A stretch of 30,386 bases of DNA from Aplysia californica (Eukaryota > Mollusca > Gastropoda > Aplysiida > Aplysiidae): NCBI RefSeq assembly GCF_000002075.1, contig NW_004797598.1, positions 601,677 through 632,062 on the forward strand, written 5' to 3'. The position numbers were made by a program, and so were the translations under genes. The notes below the pieces were generated by a model. That model was not told where the DNA came from and searched no databases. It was given only the letters and a program-made list of their open reading frames with translations. Shown here piece by piece: positions 18,048 to 27,775 of the stretch. The first letter of the stretch is position 1. Each line of letters starts with the position of its first letter.

Positions 18048-18315
18048 CAATAATAGATGTTAACTACATCATAGAACATGCTGTAGAGAGTGGATATAAT
18101 GCGCTACATTATATAAATGCAATTATTTAATTTTATTTATATTTGGGTATCCTTGGCCATTTTTTACCCCAAAAACTTTTTCTTCAAATGTATAGCCTAC
18201 CTTCATAAACTACTGTGCCCTCTTCTTGATGTGACCAAAGTACTTCCTTTTTCTTGTCCAGGTTGTAGTAGTTCAGGAGCCTCTTTAGTTCTACTTTAAG
18301 GTTTTCAGATTTGAG
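18048..18315. other. No recognised feature
   Basis: AT-rich sequence between repeats. Confidence 0.5.
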
Positions 18316-18319
18316 AAAT

Positions 18320-18757
18320 GTGAGGCAGCGTGGTGGAATCAGGCTCTCGTCAATTTTTTGGCATGTAGAGATATTGATGTCATCTTAAAGCTTGTTCACT
18401 TGTCTTTATTTCTATGAAAAAACATATTCATTTATCTCGAATAAAAGTCGAGATATTTGCAAAAGAAGGGGATGGGGTCACCTGTTTTCCGAGGTAAAAT
18501 TGGTGAGAAAATGGCCACCAAAGATGAATTATTTCCTTAGCTTAAGAGTCCATGGTAACTGAAAATTTACATTTTTTGAGCCTTTAATCAACGTTTTTTA
18601 AAAGAAAAATCCACTTAGAAATTAGTTCTTTAATGAGCATGAAAGGTGTTGAGTCAAAAAACAAAAACTTGATAATAATTCACAAACCTGCGGAAAAATG
18701 CAAGTTTCTTCACTTTGATTATTTTGACGAGAGCCTGATTCCACCACGCTGCCTCAC
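18320..18757 (-). mobile_element. GTGAGGCAG-family MITE, copy g
   Basis: 438 bp with near-perfect inverted ends. AAAT at 18316-18319 and 18758-18761. The body reads inverted relative to copy a. Confidence 0.92.
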
Positions 18758-18761
18758 AAAT

Positions 18762-19055
18762 TGGTTTTCGTTTGAGCCCAAGGCACCTTTTTATTGCCTT
18801 TTAAGCACTTTAGTTTATAAGAGATTGTTACTTTTTCTGATGTCTAGCTTAATGTCCAGTTTTCACATCCCTGGAGAGAACTATGGGAAGATCAGTGCTT
18901 GTAGTAAGAAAGTTAAGTTAAACTTTGTTTCAGAAATGTGCCTTTACTTCGATTTTCTTGTTTTCTTAATTATAGCATTGCTGTGCTGTATGTCTTTAAA
19001 TTGCAACACTGACATACTCTCTGTAAAGACGGTTTTTCATGTGCGCAGTTAGTTA
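18762..19055. other. No recognised feature
   Basis: T-rich sequence; an open frame here is a continuation of the MITE frame and has no family match. Confidence 0.5.
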
Positions 19056-19056
19056 A

Positions 19057-19560
19057 ATGACAGGGGACTCTCATGACCTAGAGGTTAAGGTGTTTGCCTC
19101 TCATTCAAAGGTCCCGGATTTGAATGCGGGTAGCGACCACAAATTTTTCTTCTCTAAAAATTGTCTCGTTTCACCTTCTTTCCTTCTCTCTAGCAATATT
19201 CTATCATCTGCTTTCGTCTCCACTTTCTCCCCCCCACCCCCACTGGGCTCCTGACCCTTTCTGCAGCCTTTCTACTGCTACTCCTTGGCTTCTTCTTACT
19301 GCTATCTTTCAACCACACCCCTGATCTTCTGGTAGGAAAGATCTAAACCTAGCCTTCTTGGACACAATCTCGGAGGTCCATTGTGCAAGTTGCACACGTT
19401 AAGGATCCCTTGGTGGTCTAAAATCGATACAAATAGGCTTCAGCCACCACCTGGGCAAAATTCCAAATATCCTACCAATTGAAAATGTTTGGTGTGTCCC
19501 GCGCGCTCATATGACCTTGACCTATGCAGTTACGACCGTCGTAAAACATGTTAAAAAAAA
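19057..19560 (+). mobile_element. Long tRNA-derived SINE, about 500 bp
   Basis: Head CTCATGACCTAGAGGTTAAG with B-box-like GGATTTGAATGCGGG, body CTTTCGTCTCCACTTTCTCC and GTTAAGGATCCCTTGGTGG, tail TATGACCTTGACCTATGCAG, CGTCGTAAAAC and an A-rich end. The copy at 21158-21665 has the same order. The tail is shared with the shorter GTAAAAC-tail repeats. Confidence 0.75.
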
Positions 19561-19632
19561 TAAAAAAATAAAGAAAATAAAGTAACGCCTTGATGCCACA
19601 AGGGAAACATCCTTGGACTGATAGTTTGAAAA

Positions 19633-19870
19633 TGTTGGTGGCCTTGTGGTTAAAGGCTCGATCTCGCGCAGACTCGCAGCTGTAAAGTTGTGAGTTCAAA
19701 TCCTGACAGGGGCTCAACGTTGTGTCCTTGGGAAAGGCAATTTCCCCCAAAAAATTTTTCACTTCTCCTACATGGAAATGGGTTTGGCTATAGACGGAGA
19801 AAGAGCTTGTCAGTTTGTTAGTATTATTTGAGCGCTTGATCAGGTGCTTGCACTGTATGTTTCTAAATGT
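19633..19870 (+). mobile_element. tRNA-derived SINE, 3' end interrupted by a MITE
   Basis: TTGGTGGCCTTGTGGTTAAA, GTTGTGAGTTCAAATCC (B box), TTGTGTCCTTGGGAAAGGCA and GCTTGCACTGTATGTTTCT match the SINE at 29283. Sequence after CACTGTATGTTTCT is replaced by the next element. Confidence 0.7.
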
Positions 19871-20105
19871 GAAGTGTGCTGACAAAATGAGTTACTTCTC
19901 GGATTCAAGCCTCATGGAAGTAGAAACATCATGCTTATAAGCGAAGTTTTACCATTTATAAGTATGAAATAATAAGAGGCATGTTATACATAAAAGTAGA
20001 GCATCAATAGAAGAACTACTAATTTGACCTCGGTGTTGATTTTGTGCCAATATCTCCTTCAGTGGACTGCGAGAAGTAACTCGTTTTGTCAGCACGCCAC
20101 ACAAA
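19871..20105. mobile_element. MITE with GTGCTGACAAAAYGAGTTAC termini
   Basis: GTGTGCTGACAAAATGAGTT then ACTTCTCG at the left is inverted at the right as CGAGAAGTAACTCGTTTTGT then CAGCACGCCAC, about 28 of 32 bases matching. AAATGT on both sides may be the target duplication. About 230 bp, non-coding, the only copy in the window. Confidence 0.65.
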
Positions 20106-20420
20106 TGTTCTTAAATTTTGGTTGTACAAGAGACATTGTGACGTCACCCTTTTTTGTGTTGAAGATAGTGTGGTTTTTTCTTTTTACAAATTGATAATTG
20201 TGTCAGACATTGATCTTTCCGAGTAGCCTACTTGCGTCAATTTAATTACAAATCTGTGGTTCATCTTTCAACATGACCAAGGAAAAAAAAGCCACATTTA
20301 AGGGAGAGAGCTCGGTTGCACAGAGCAAACAGCGGACGAGAGAGAGAGTTGTCTCTCTTTCGGCTGTTCAGGTACTGTCGCTTGATTTATTGTAGAATGC
20401 TTGTACACAAATGACTTTAA
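20106..20420. other. No recognised feature
   Basis: Contains GAGAGAGAGTTGTCTCTCTTTC, a short palindrome, near 20340. No gene seen. Confidence 0.45.
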
Positions 20421-20422
20421 AC

Positions 20423-20840
20423 GTGAGGCAGCGTGGTGGAATCAGGCTCTCGTCAGTTTTTGGGCATATAGAGTTATTGGTATCATCTTTAAGCTTGTTC
20501 GTTTGTCTTGATTTCAATGAAAAAAACTACTCATCCATCTTCAATAGAAGTGGAGATATTTTGGATTGAAGGAGGTGGGGGTCAACTCATTTAAGAGGTA
20601 AAATTAGTGAGAAAATGGCCAACCAAAACTAGGTAAATTCCAAAGCTGAAGAGTCCATGGAAACTGTAAATTTATATTTTTGTGCCTTTAATCAACGTTT
20701 TCGGTGAAATCCTCAAAAGGAATGTGTTTGTAAACGGACAGAAAAGGTGTTGAGGAAAAAGAAAATTGATAAAAATTGTAAAGCAGGGAGAAAACTGCTG
20801 TTTTCTTCGATTTCATTATTTTGACGAGAGCCTGATTCCA
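20423..20840 (-). mobile_element. GTGAGGCAG-family MITE, copy h, one end cut off
   Basis: Starts GTGAGGCAGCGTGGTGGAAT. The opposite end stops at GAGAGCCTGATTCCA, so the outer CCACGCTGCCTCAC is missing and the sequence passes straight into another repeat. Close to copy a in inverted orientation. Confidence 0.88.
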
Positions 20841-21028
20841 GAAATCTTGACCTACACCAAAAGTGGACATTGCCCTTCCTATAGGAGAAGTTTAGTTTCA
20901 TTGGTGTGTATATTTGTTTGGTTATAGAGAAAACTCTTTTTGTCTTTTGAGAAATTGAACAAGGGTCCCTAAACTTTACCTTCGATTTTCTCAAAACAGC
21001 ATTTTTCGGGATAGCCCCCTTGTGCTAC
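20841..21028 (+). mobile_element. MITE, GGTCGCTTTTAAG family, copy 3, both ends missing
   Basis: GAAATCTTGACCTACACCAA to GGGATAGCCCCCTTGTGCT matches 2050-2230. The left 55 bases and the last terminal bases are absent, replaced by the MITE copy h join and by a 13-C run. Confidence 0.8.
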
Positions 21029-21157
21029 CCCCCCCCCCCATTTAATACCATAAAACGGTCTCTGGGATACACAAGGAGGTTATGGTAAGAGAGACAGACA
21101 CTCGTTAACACATTGGGGCGCATATTCTAATTCTAGTTATTCTCTAACGCGTAAAAG

Positions 21158-21665
21158 GGGGTTCTCGTGGTCGAGAGGTTACGGTGTTTGCATCTCATTC
21201 AAGGGGTCCTGGCTTCGAATTTGGACAGCGAAAGAACATTTTATTCTCTAAAATTGTATCCTTTCACCTCCTTTCGTGTTCTAACAACGTTCTGTCGTCT
21301 GCTTTCGTCTCCACTTTCTGCCCCCACCCCCTCACCTAATTTGCCCCCTCCTCTGGGTTCCTGACTCTTTCTGCAGCCTCACTACTGATACTCCCTAGCT
21401 CCTCGATCCTTACTGCTGTCTTTCAGCCGCACCCCTGATCTTATGGTAGGTAAGATCTACACCTCGCCTTCTCGGATAAGGGTGAAAAATCTCGGAGGTC
21501 CCAAGTGCAGGTTGCGTACGTTAAAGATCCCTTGGTGGTCCAAACTCGAGGAGTAGGCTTCGGCGCCATCCGGGCTAAATTCAAAATTTCCTTGGAAATT
21601 GAAAATGAGCTTATGCATCTGCGAGGGCCGTAAAACACTTACCAAAACAAAATGAATAAATAAAA
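21158..21665 (+). mobile_element. Long tRNA-derived SINE, about 500 bp
   Basis: GTTCTCGTGGTCGAGAGGTT head, TGGCTTCGAATTTGGAC B-box region, GTTAAAGATCCCTTGGTGG body, GAGCTTATGCATCTGCGAGG, GCCGTAAAAC tail and an A-rich AATAAATAAAATAA end. Same family as 19057. Confidence 0.78.
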
Positions 21666-21744
21666 TAACGCGTAAAAAAGATGCCCTGTTTTGGGGCACT
21701 ACAACTATAAAAGACTTATTTTACAGTATTACTAACGCAAACTG

Positions 21745-22235
21745 AGATGGAATGGGCACATATACAAAGACCAACAGGACTTGCAATGATGGTCAAAAAG
21801 GGTACTTACTGTACAAGGAAGGAGAAGGAAAGCCAGTCTGAAAAAGAGATGGGAAGAGAACACACCGGGATGGACAGTTTAACTCTGTCCGTACGCCCTG
21901 GGGTCATAATTTGTACCCCCGGGGTTGTATTCTTCACATTTTAAAATACTTCTAGTACGAAGATCTCTTTGAAACTTTCAGTATTTCTCAAAAAATCATT
22001 TTGACAGACTGCTGCTATGCAAAGCGTACGGATCGCATTAACGAGTAAATTTCTTCTTTGAAAGTGGTGGCACAGAGTTCCCCACATCGTATGGATACGA
22101 TAGTAAAACACGGCGTACGGATAGAGTTAAAGTTCGGTTAAGCCCTTCGAAAGACAGAAAATAAAGGAGGATGGAGAGAAGTGGTTGCTTGATCACCCTT
22201 GGTGCTCCAACATTGACCCATTGACCCAGTATGAT
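21745..22235 (+). mobile_element. LINE fragment (post-RT region) split by a TTAA MITE
   Basis: WAHIQRPTGLAMMVKKGTYC then REHTGMDS before the MITE. The second half, GGAGGATGGAGAGAAGTGG and CTTGATCACCCTTGGTGCTC, follows it. The order resembles the RWxGHVxRxxGLAKxIxQGT...EWTGL tail of many invertebrate LINEs. Frame changes show decay. Confidence 0.5.
21879..22130 (+). mobile_element. TTAA MITE (CCCTATCCGTAC), copy 4, simple form
   Basis: TTAACTCTGTCCGTACGCCC to GGCGTACGGATAGAGTTAA, 252 bp including TTAA, single ends. Confidence 0.87.
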
Positions 22236-22317
22236 TAATGAACATTATAGTGCTGTGTTCTTTTTTATTGTAAAACTCAATCTATTCTACTTTCTATTTT
22301 TTTAATGTAGGTGTTTT

Positions 22318-22500
22318 TACGCCCCCATAGACACAATTTAGATCACCAGGGCCAGCCAGGGCTGGGAGGGACACAACATCCCAGCAGAAAAACCGAGACT
22401 TGATAAAATATATCCCCACTCGGGAATCGAACACAAGTCTCCTGCGTGCGACTTCAGAGCACCTATGATATATATTATAGCCGCTACATCTCAGACGCCA
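22318..22500 (-). mobile_element. tRNA-derived SINE, ACATCCCAGCAGAA family
   Basis: The minus strand has AGTCGCACGCAGGAGACTTG, GTTCGATTCCCGAGTGG (good B box), TTTTTCTGCTGGGATGTTGT and a CTGGCTGGCCCTGG body. The best-kept copy of its family here. Confidence 0.7.
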
Positions 22501-22649
22501 GTCAGTCGTTAACGTACGTAAAAGATGCTACAATCATTATAGTAAAGTTTTATTTATAGCTTAAATGTATGGTGAAATACTTCTGCTCCGCTGGTGTTTC
22601 GTGGCAGTGATCAATGGCATTCAAAGTAGGAAAGTTTTGTCTGGTAAAT

Positions 22650-22737
22650 ATAATGATAATAATAACAATAATAATTTAATAACAATAATAATATCAACAA
22701 CAACAACAACAATAATAATAATAATAATAATGATAAT

Positions 22738-22769
<32 letters not shown>

Positions 22770-22860
22770 AATGATAATGATAATGATAATAATTATAATG
22801 ATTTGCTAATAATAATAATGATAATAATAATAATAATAATAATAATGATAATTATAGTAC
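22650..22860. repeat. (AAT)n/(GAT)n microsatellite
   Basis: AATAAT, CAACAA, GATGAT and GATAAT blocks in series, directly before a LINE fragment. Confidence 0.92.
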
Positions 22861-22869
22861 AAATAAAAC

Positions 22870-23247
22870 AACAGATGTATGAGGAGTATTCTAAGAATTA
22901 AGTGGCAGGATAGAATAAGAAATGAAGAGCTGTGGGAAAGGACAGGACAAAAGGATTTAGAAGTAGAAATAGGACTAAGAAAGTGGCGATGGATGGGACA
23001 CACCTAAGAAAGCCCAGCGGAAACATCACAAGCCGGTCACTGCAGTGGAACCCACAGGGAGCACGAGACAGGGGTAGGCCACGGGAAACATGGAGGAGAT
23101 GCATGGAAAGGGACATGAGAGATATGAAGCTCACTTGGAACGAGCTTGGAAGGATGGCTCAGGACAGAGATAAATGGAAGGAGCTTGTATGTGGCCTATA
23201 CCCTGCCAGGGGTGAAAGGCATTGATGATGATGATGATGATGATGAT
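22870..23247 (+). mobile_element. LINE 3' end (WNPQGAR type) with (GAT)n tail
   Basis: Reads GLRKWRWMGHT, a frame change, LRKPSGNITSRSLQWNPQGA, RDRGRPRETWRR, LGRMAQDRDKWKELVCGLY and PARGERH before TGA, then eight GAT units. This is the complete 3' end of the LINE group also seen at 9233 and 12255. Confidence 0.8.
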
Positions 23248-23332
23248 AAATAAAACAGCATTAATTGAATAGCTCATCATATTCTTGCTCAAAAGCAAAT
23301 TCTATGCGCTTTTCACTGATACTCTGATATAA

Positions 23333-23485
23333 TTACCCCGACAGACCACAGAACACCCAGAAACATTCCCGGGGAGCGTACTTCAGAGCGAGCAGCTGAT
23401 TAAACGCTCAAACACTCACAAACTGACAAGATCTGTCGCTGTCTATAGCCAGTTAACTATTCCCACCTGTGTAATATAGAGCTAC
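23333..23485 (-). mobile_element. SINE fragment related to 29283-29632
   Basis: ATTACCCCGACAGACC, GAGCGTACTTCAGAGCGAGC, AAACGCTCAAACACTCACAA and ATCTGTCGCTGTCTATAGCC match, on the minus strand, the second half of the SINE at 29283. The tRNA head is missing. Confidence 0.55.
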
Positions 23486-23812
23486 ATTGTTACTTTCTGA
23501 ATGTCTCATGCCCACAACTGGGTCACAAAATCATGGTTGCAGTCCAAGATTGTGAGAAAATGGGTCGTGCAAATAATTGTTTATACTGAAGATTTGAACT
23601 AGCGAAATTTAATAATATGAATGTCGAGTAAATATGGAATTTTATGAAACTGAGAGAGAACAAATAAAACGTGTCGTCAAATTTTGATGGCGATCACAGC
23701 TAAGTAGGCATCACAGACACTATCTCCATTGGGCACACTATTTTAAAAAAATATATATAACATCCCAACACTGTTAAAGAAACAAAGTCACAAACCGCTG
23801 ATACACTTCAAC
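23486..23812. other. No recognised feature
   Basis: AT-rich, with an ATATATATAA stretch near 23750. Confidence 0.5.
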
Positions 23813-24310
23813 GTGAAAAAAGGGACTTTGAATGCACACCAAAGTGTGGAAAAGGGGACTTTGAATGCACACCAAAGGAAAGAAAAAAGGGATTTTGAAT
23901 GCACACAAAAGTGTTGAAAAAAGGGGACTTTGAATGCACACCAAAGTGTAGAAAAAAGAGGCTTTGAATGCACACCAAAGTGTAGAAAAAAGAGGCTTTG
24001 AATGCACACCAAAGTGTAGAAAAAAGAGGCTTTGAATGCACACCAAAGGGGAAAAAGGGACTTTGAAAGAACACCAAAGTGTGGAAAAAGGGACTTCGAA
24101 TGAACACCAAAGTGTGAAAAAAGGACTTTGAATGCAAACCAAAGTGTGGAAAAAAGGGGACTTTGAACGCACATCAAAGTGTGGAAAAAGGACTTTGAAT
24201 GCATAGCAAAGGGAGAACAGGGACTTTGATTGCACACCAAAGGATGGAAAAAAGGGACTTCGAATGCATACAAAAGTGTGGAAAAAAGGGGACTTTGAAT
24301 ACACACCCAA
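23813..24310. repeat. Minisatellite, 15 units of about 33 bp
   Basis: The unit is GGGACTTTGAATGCACACCA followed by AAGTGTGGAAAAAA. I count 15 copies of 30-36 bases; lengths vary in the A-run and in GTGTGG. Units 4-7 carry a shared AGGCTTTG variant, a sign of recent local copying. All minus frames stay open for 100-200 codons of FHTLVCIQSPFF-like repeats, which I do not regard as a gene. Confidence 0.92.
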
Positions 24311-24860
24311 GTGCCTAACTGGAGGTCTTGCCCGAGGCCCCAATTTCGCTTTGCACGAAACTGTATGAACAACCACCGCCTCCCCACACACTCTTCTCGC
24401 TGTCACTGGCATGCACGTGCAGCTATGCTCTCACTCGCTACGCCGCGTGCCACGTCCGTTCTGCAGGCACGCGACACCGAGGGAGAGATGGGGGTAGCCC
24501 AGGCATCCATTGTTCTAGAGCGCACTGAGCTCACGAACACTGGAGCTAACGACGGAAAGGAACAACGCGCGCAGACTTCAGGACATTGAGACTTTAGGAA
24601 GGAAGGCTTGCATTGTGCGAGAGTTTCACGCAATATTCCACGATCTCTTGGAGGAGTCTGTCTGCTGTCTGCAGAAGCGAGCGGCCGTTATGTAATCGTT
24701 TCTCGCGTGTGAAGGTGGCTGGGTTTTATTTCTCACTGATAGCCGAGTTTGACAAACACGGAAGTTTGATTAAGTCTCCGCGGTCGCGTGCGCTGCTGGT
24801 GGGTGTGAGTTCGGGCCCCTTTGTCGTCTGCACAGACGAGTGTCCTTGCGAGTAGAGCAG
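24311..24860. promoter_or_regulatory. CpG-dense block, possible promoter or first exon
   Basis: CpG is frequent (for example CTCGCTACGCCGCGTGCCAC, GGAACAACGCGCGCAG, CTCCGCGGTCGCGTGCG) while the rest of the window is CpG-poor. No TATA box or convincing coding exon is visible; AGCAGG|GTAAAG at 24858 could be a donor on the + strand. The edges are sharp: minisatellite to the left, poly-C and T-rich tract to the right. Confidence 0.35.
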
Positions 24861-24869
24861 GGTAAAGCT

Positions 24870-25120
24870 GAACCCCCCCCCCCCCCACACACACAAACTC
24901 CTCCAAAAACTAGCTGGCCTGTTAATTTGTCAAAAAAAGATGTCGTCACTGTGGTTTCAACTTTCCAGTGTCGGCTGCTGTTGGGTTTTTTTCTGCTTTC
25001 TTTTCTCTTCTTCCCCCCCCCCCCCTTTTTTTTTGGTTTCTTTTTTTTTGGTTTCTTTTTTTTGGTTTCTTTTTTATGGTTTCTTTCCCCCCCCCTCTTT
25101 TTTTTTTTATAGTTTAACCT
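24870..25120. repeat. Poly-C and T-rich tract
   Basis: C runs near 24873, 25013 and 25087, and four TTTTTTGGTTTC units at 25025-25084. Low complexity. Confidence 0.85.
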
Positions 25121-25219
25121 GTTTTATAAAGAGTGAAAAGTATGCTGTTGTTGAAAAGTTTTTTTTTTCCTTTTTTCGAAATGGACGCTCAATTATTTAT
25201 GAAATTTGCATAAATAAGC

Positions 25220-25607
25220 TTAACCCTATCCGTGCGATCTAAGGTCATTTTGTATCCCCGGGGGTTGTATTTTTCACGTGTTAAAATGCTTCTTGTACGA
25301 ATATCTCTTTGAAACTTTCAGTATTTCTAAACAAAAAATTATTTTGACAGACTGCAATGCAAAGCGTACGGATCGGATTAACGAGTAAATTTCCTCTTTG
25401 CAAAGTGGTGGCACAGAGTTCTCCAAGTCGTATGGATACGATAGTGAAACACAACGTACGGATAGGGTTAAGTGGTGGCACAGAGTTCTCCACGTCGTAG
25501 GGATACGATAGTGAAACACAACGTACGGATAGGGTTAAGTGGTGGCACAGAGTTCTCCACGTCGTATGGATACGATAGTGAAAAACACAACCTATGGATA
25601 GGGTTAA
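25220..25607 (+). mobile_element. TTAA MITE (CCCTATCCGTAC), copy 5, right end present three times
   Basis: Basic element 25220-25471, then two more right arms at 25472-25538 and 25539-25607, each starting GTGGTGGCACAGAGTTCTCC and ending GGATAGGGTTAA. The three arms are nearly identical to one another. Confidence 0.88.
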
Positions 25608-26337
25608 GGTAGCATCTTAACATACAGATTTAGGCAGGCACTAATACAAGTTTTGGGTGTTTTTGGCTTGAAAAATCAATTTCCTGATTTTGAGCTAGAA
25701 ATAATGTTAGACCATTATACTAGTATGTACTACATGTTCCAAATATTTCCAAAGCTTAGAAAACACCGTAAATATGCAAATTTTCTGTTTTTGTGACCTA
25801 GGGGTGATCGTTAAAAATCACAAAAAGGCTTAAGTTGTTAGTTTTGGGTCATAAAACATCGTAGCAACCATAATAATGTTACTTTGAATAGAAGGTTGGC
25901 ACGGTGTATGCCACTGAAAATGGCATTCAAAGCTCAGTCTGGTAAACTAACTCCCAGCACCGTTCGCATTCATTCAAAAAAAGAATGTAAACTGTGGAAA
26001 TAGGTCACCAGATTTATTGTTGAATAGATTCGGGAGTTTCCGTAAGAGCGGATGATGCAGTCAGTCAGAAGTCATTTCATTGTGCGTCTCCCTTTTGCAT
26101 TTTCTGCACAGGTCACTGAAGATTTTCTCAAATTGCCAAATTGTTTTACGAGATATTTATGTGATATTTTGCAAAGAGGTGTAGAAGTAGTGTCTAAATG
26201 ATTAGATAAGATACCGTCTTTGTTGAAGACATGTATTCGTATCACAAAAAGAAGAAAGAGCCACCTAACTTATAATATTCAATCTAAAACTTCAAGGCAC
26301 AGAGAATTAATTATGCTACCTATAACTGAGGATCATC
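25608..26337. other. No recognised feature
   Basis: Unique-looking AT-rich sequence. No open frame, inverted end or match to the window's repeats was seen. Confidence 0.45.
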
Positions 26338-26645
26338 GTCTTCATTTAGTTGGCGTTTTACGGCATTTGCAACACGATTAAGTCATATAAGGGCCGTAGA
26401 TTAGAGGTGTTACATGAGAGTATCAAACTCAAGCAAGAAAGCACCAGAGCACCAGCCAGCCACGATAAAGGAGGAGAAATCAAGCACGATATATTTATGT
26501 TTGATAGAAAAAAAATGTGGAGTTAACTATATCAGAGCACCCACGAACCATAACAAGAAGGAGGAAAGATAAGGACGATATATGTCTGATACGAAAGAAA
26601 GAGCAAATTACACCAGAGCACCCGCCAACCACCCACTCACCATCT
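26338..26645 (-). mobile_element. GTAAAAC-tail repeat with repeated head
   Basis: GGCGTTTTACGGCATTTGCA at the left is the reverse of the family tail. The head motif (ACCAGAGCACC followed by GCCAACCAC-like text and a GGAGGA/ACGATATAT core) then occurs three times at about 26445, 26534 and 26611, an 80-90-base period. Confidence 0.6.
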
Positions 26646-26649
26646 TCAT

Positions 26650-26900
26650 TTAACCCTGTCACGCACGGATACAAGATCCCTGAGGGCCTATAAGGCCCAG
26701 ACTGCACACGCCAAGAGGCTCATCAATTTCTCTCTGCTCACACCGACGCCTGGCACCCGGATCATCTCTCGCTCACGGCCGGCGAGGTCACGTGACTGGC
26801 CTTGCGTCGGTGACAATGGTCAGAGAAATCAGCACATCTGTGGCTGGGGGGACCACACGGGGGGGGGGGGGGGGGGGGACTGGACGGGACGGGATGGGAC
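26650..26900. promoter_or_regulatory. GC-rich block with CACGTG palindrome and poly-G
   Basis: GTCACGTGAC at 26787-26796 is a perfect E-box palindrome of the kind bound by USF/MiT factors. The flanks (CTCACGGCCGGCGAGG) are CpG-rich. An 18-G run starts at about 26861, then GGGACGGGATGGGACGGGAC. Regulatory use is inference. Confidence 0.3.
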
Positions 26901-26944
26901 GGGACAGGAGGAGTCGACGTAGAAGGACAAACTTATATTGGCGT

Positions 26945-27080
26945 CTCTATGTCTCTATCTATCTCTGTCTCTGCCTGTCTGTCTCTCTCTATATATTATT
27001 ACATGTATATTATCTCTCTCTGTCTCTCTCTGTCTCTCTCTGTCTCTCTCTCTCTCTCTCATTCTCTCCCCCCCTCTCTC
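26945..27080. repeat. (CT)n/(CTGT)n microsatellite
   Basis: CTCTGTCTCTCTCT runs with CTATATATTA interruptions. Confidence 0.93.
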
Positions 27081-27182
27081 TTTCCATAAAATTTTGAAAT
27101 TTACAAAACAAAACTTCTAAAAGCTACTGGCATTTGTCAACGTACGAGAAAATCTAAAAACAACATTATAACCCACCAAACC

Positions 27183-27434
27183 TTAACCCGATCCATACGT
27201 CGTGTTTTACTATCGTATCCTTACGACGTGGGGAACTCTGAGCCACCGCTTTCCAAAGACGAAATTGACTCGTTAATCGGATCCATACGCTTTGCATAGC
27301 AGTCTGTCCAAATGATTTTTTTTCGAGAAATACTGAAAGTTTCAAAGAGATCTTCGTACTAGAAGTATTCTAAAATGTGAAAGAATACAACCCAGGGAGT
27401 ACAAAATCACCTTAGGGCGTACGGATAAGGTTAA
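27183..27434 (-). mobile_element. TTAA MITE (CCCTATCCGTAC), copy 6, simple form
   Basis: TTAACCCGATCCATACGTCG to GGGCGTACGGATAAGGTTAA, single ends, 252 bp including TTAA. Confidence 0.87.
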
Positions 27435-27484
27435 GATGGCGTCCAAGGAAATAGAATGAGAGGAAAGCATAATAGTGTTTCTAA

Positions 27485-27570
27485 GAGGAGGGACTTAGGC
27501 ATGGACTTGTGAGACGGGATGATTTTTATCGAGTATCTCAGTCTTTCTGCTGGGGCGTTGTATCAATCCC
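27485..27570 (+). mobile_element. Fragment of the ACATCCCAGCAGAA SINE family
   Basis: TTTATCGAGTATCTCAGTCT and TTCTGCTGGGGCGTTGTATC match the body of the SINE at 22318, now on the + strand. The tRNA head is mostly gone. Confidence 0.5.
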
Positions 27571-27685
27571 ATCCCAGATTGACCCTGTCAAGAATGGTCG
27601 CGAAGCCGTGTCCTAAATGACTAAACTGTGACGGTTGGGGCGTAAAACAGCTTATTTTTTTGGGGAAAATAATGTGCAACTTCTT

Positions 27686-27711
27686 TACACACACAGACAC
27701 ACTCAAACACA

Positions 27712-27765
<54 letters not shown>

Positions 27766-27775
27766 CGCGCGCACA
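27686..27775. repeat. (CA)n microsatellite
   Basis: About 35 CA units with an ATGCGCGCGC end. Confidence 0.95.

Noticed and set aside
18633-19052. A 139-codon + strand frame
   Set aside because: Its first half is the inner sequence of MITE copy g, the second half is T-rich unique DNA, and nothing resembles a protein family.
23813-24310. CRISPR-like repeat array
   Set aside because: The units are contiguous with no unique spacers, and the context is animal DNA.
23774-24412. Minus-strand open frames of 109-212 codons with VCIQSPFF-like protein repeats
   Set aside because: All three minus frames are open because a roughly 33-bp minisatellite lacks stops; unit lengths vary by 1-2 bases and the frame is not kept.
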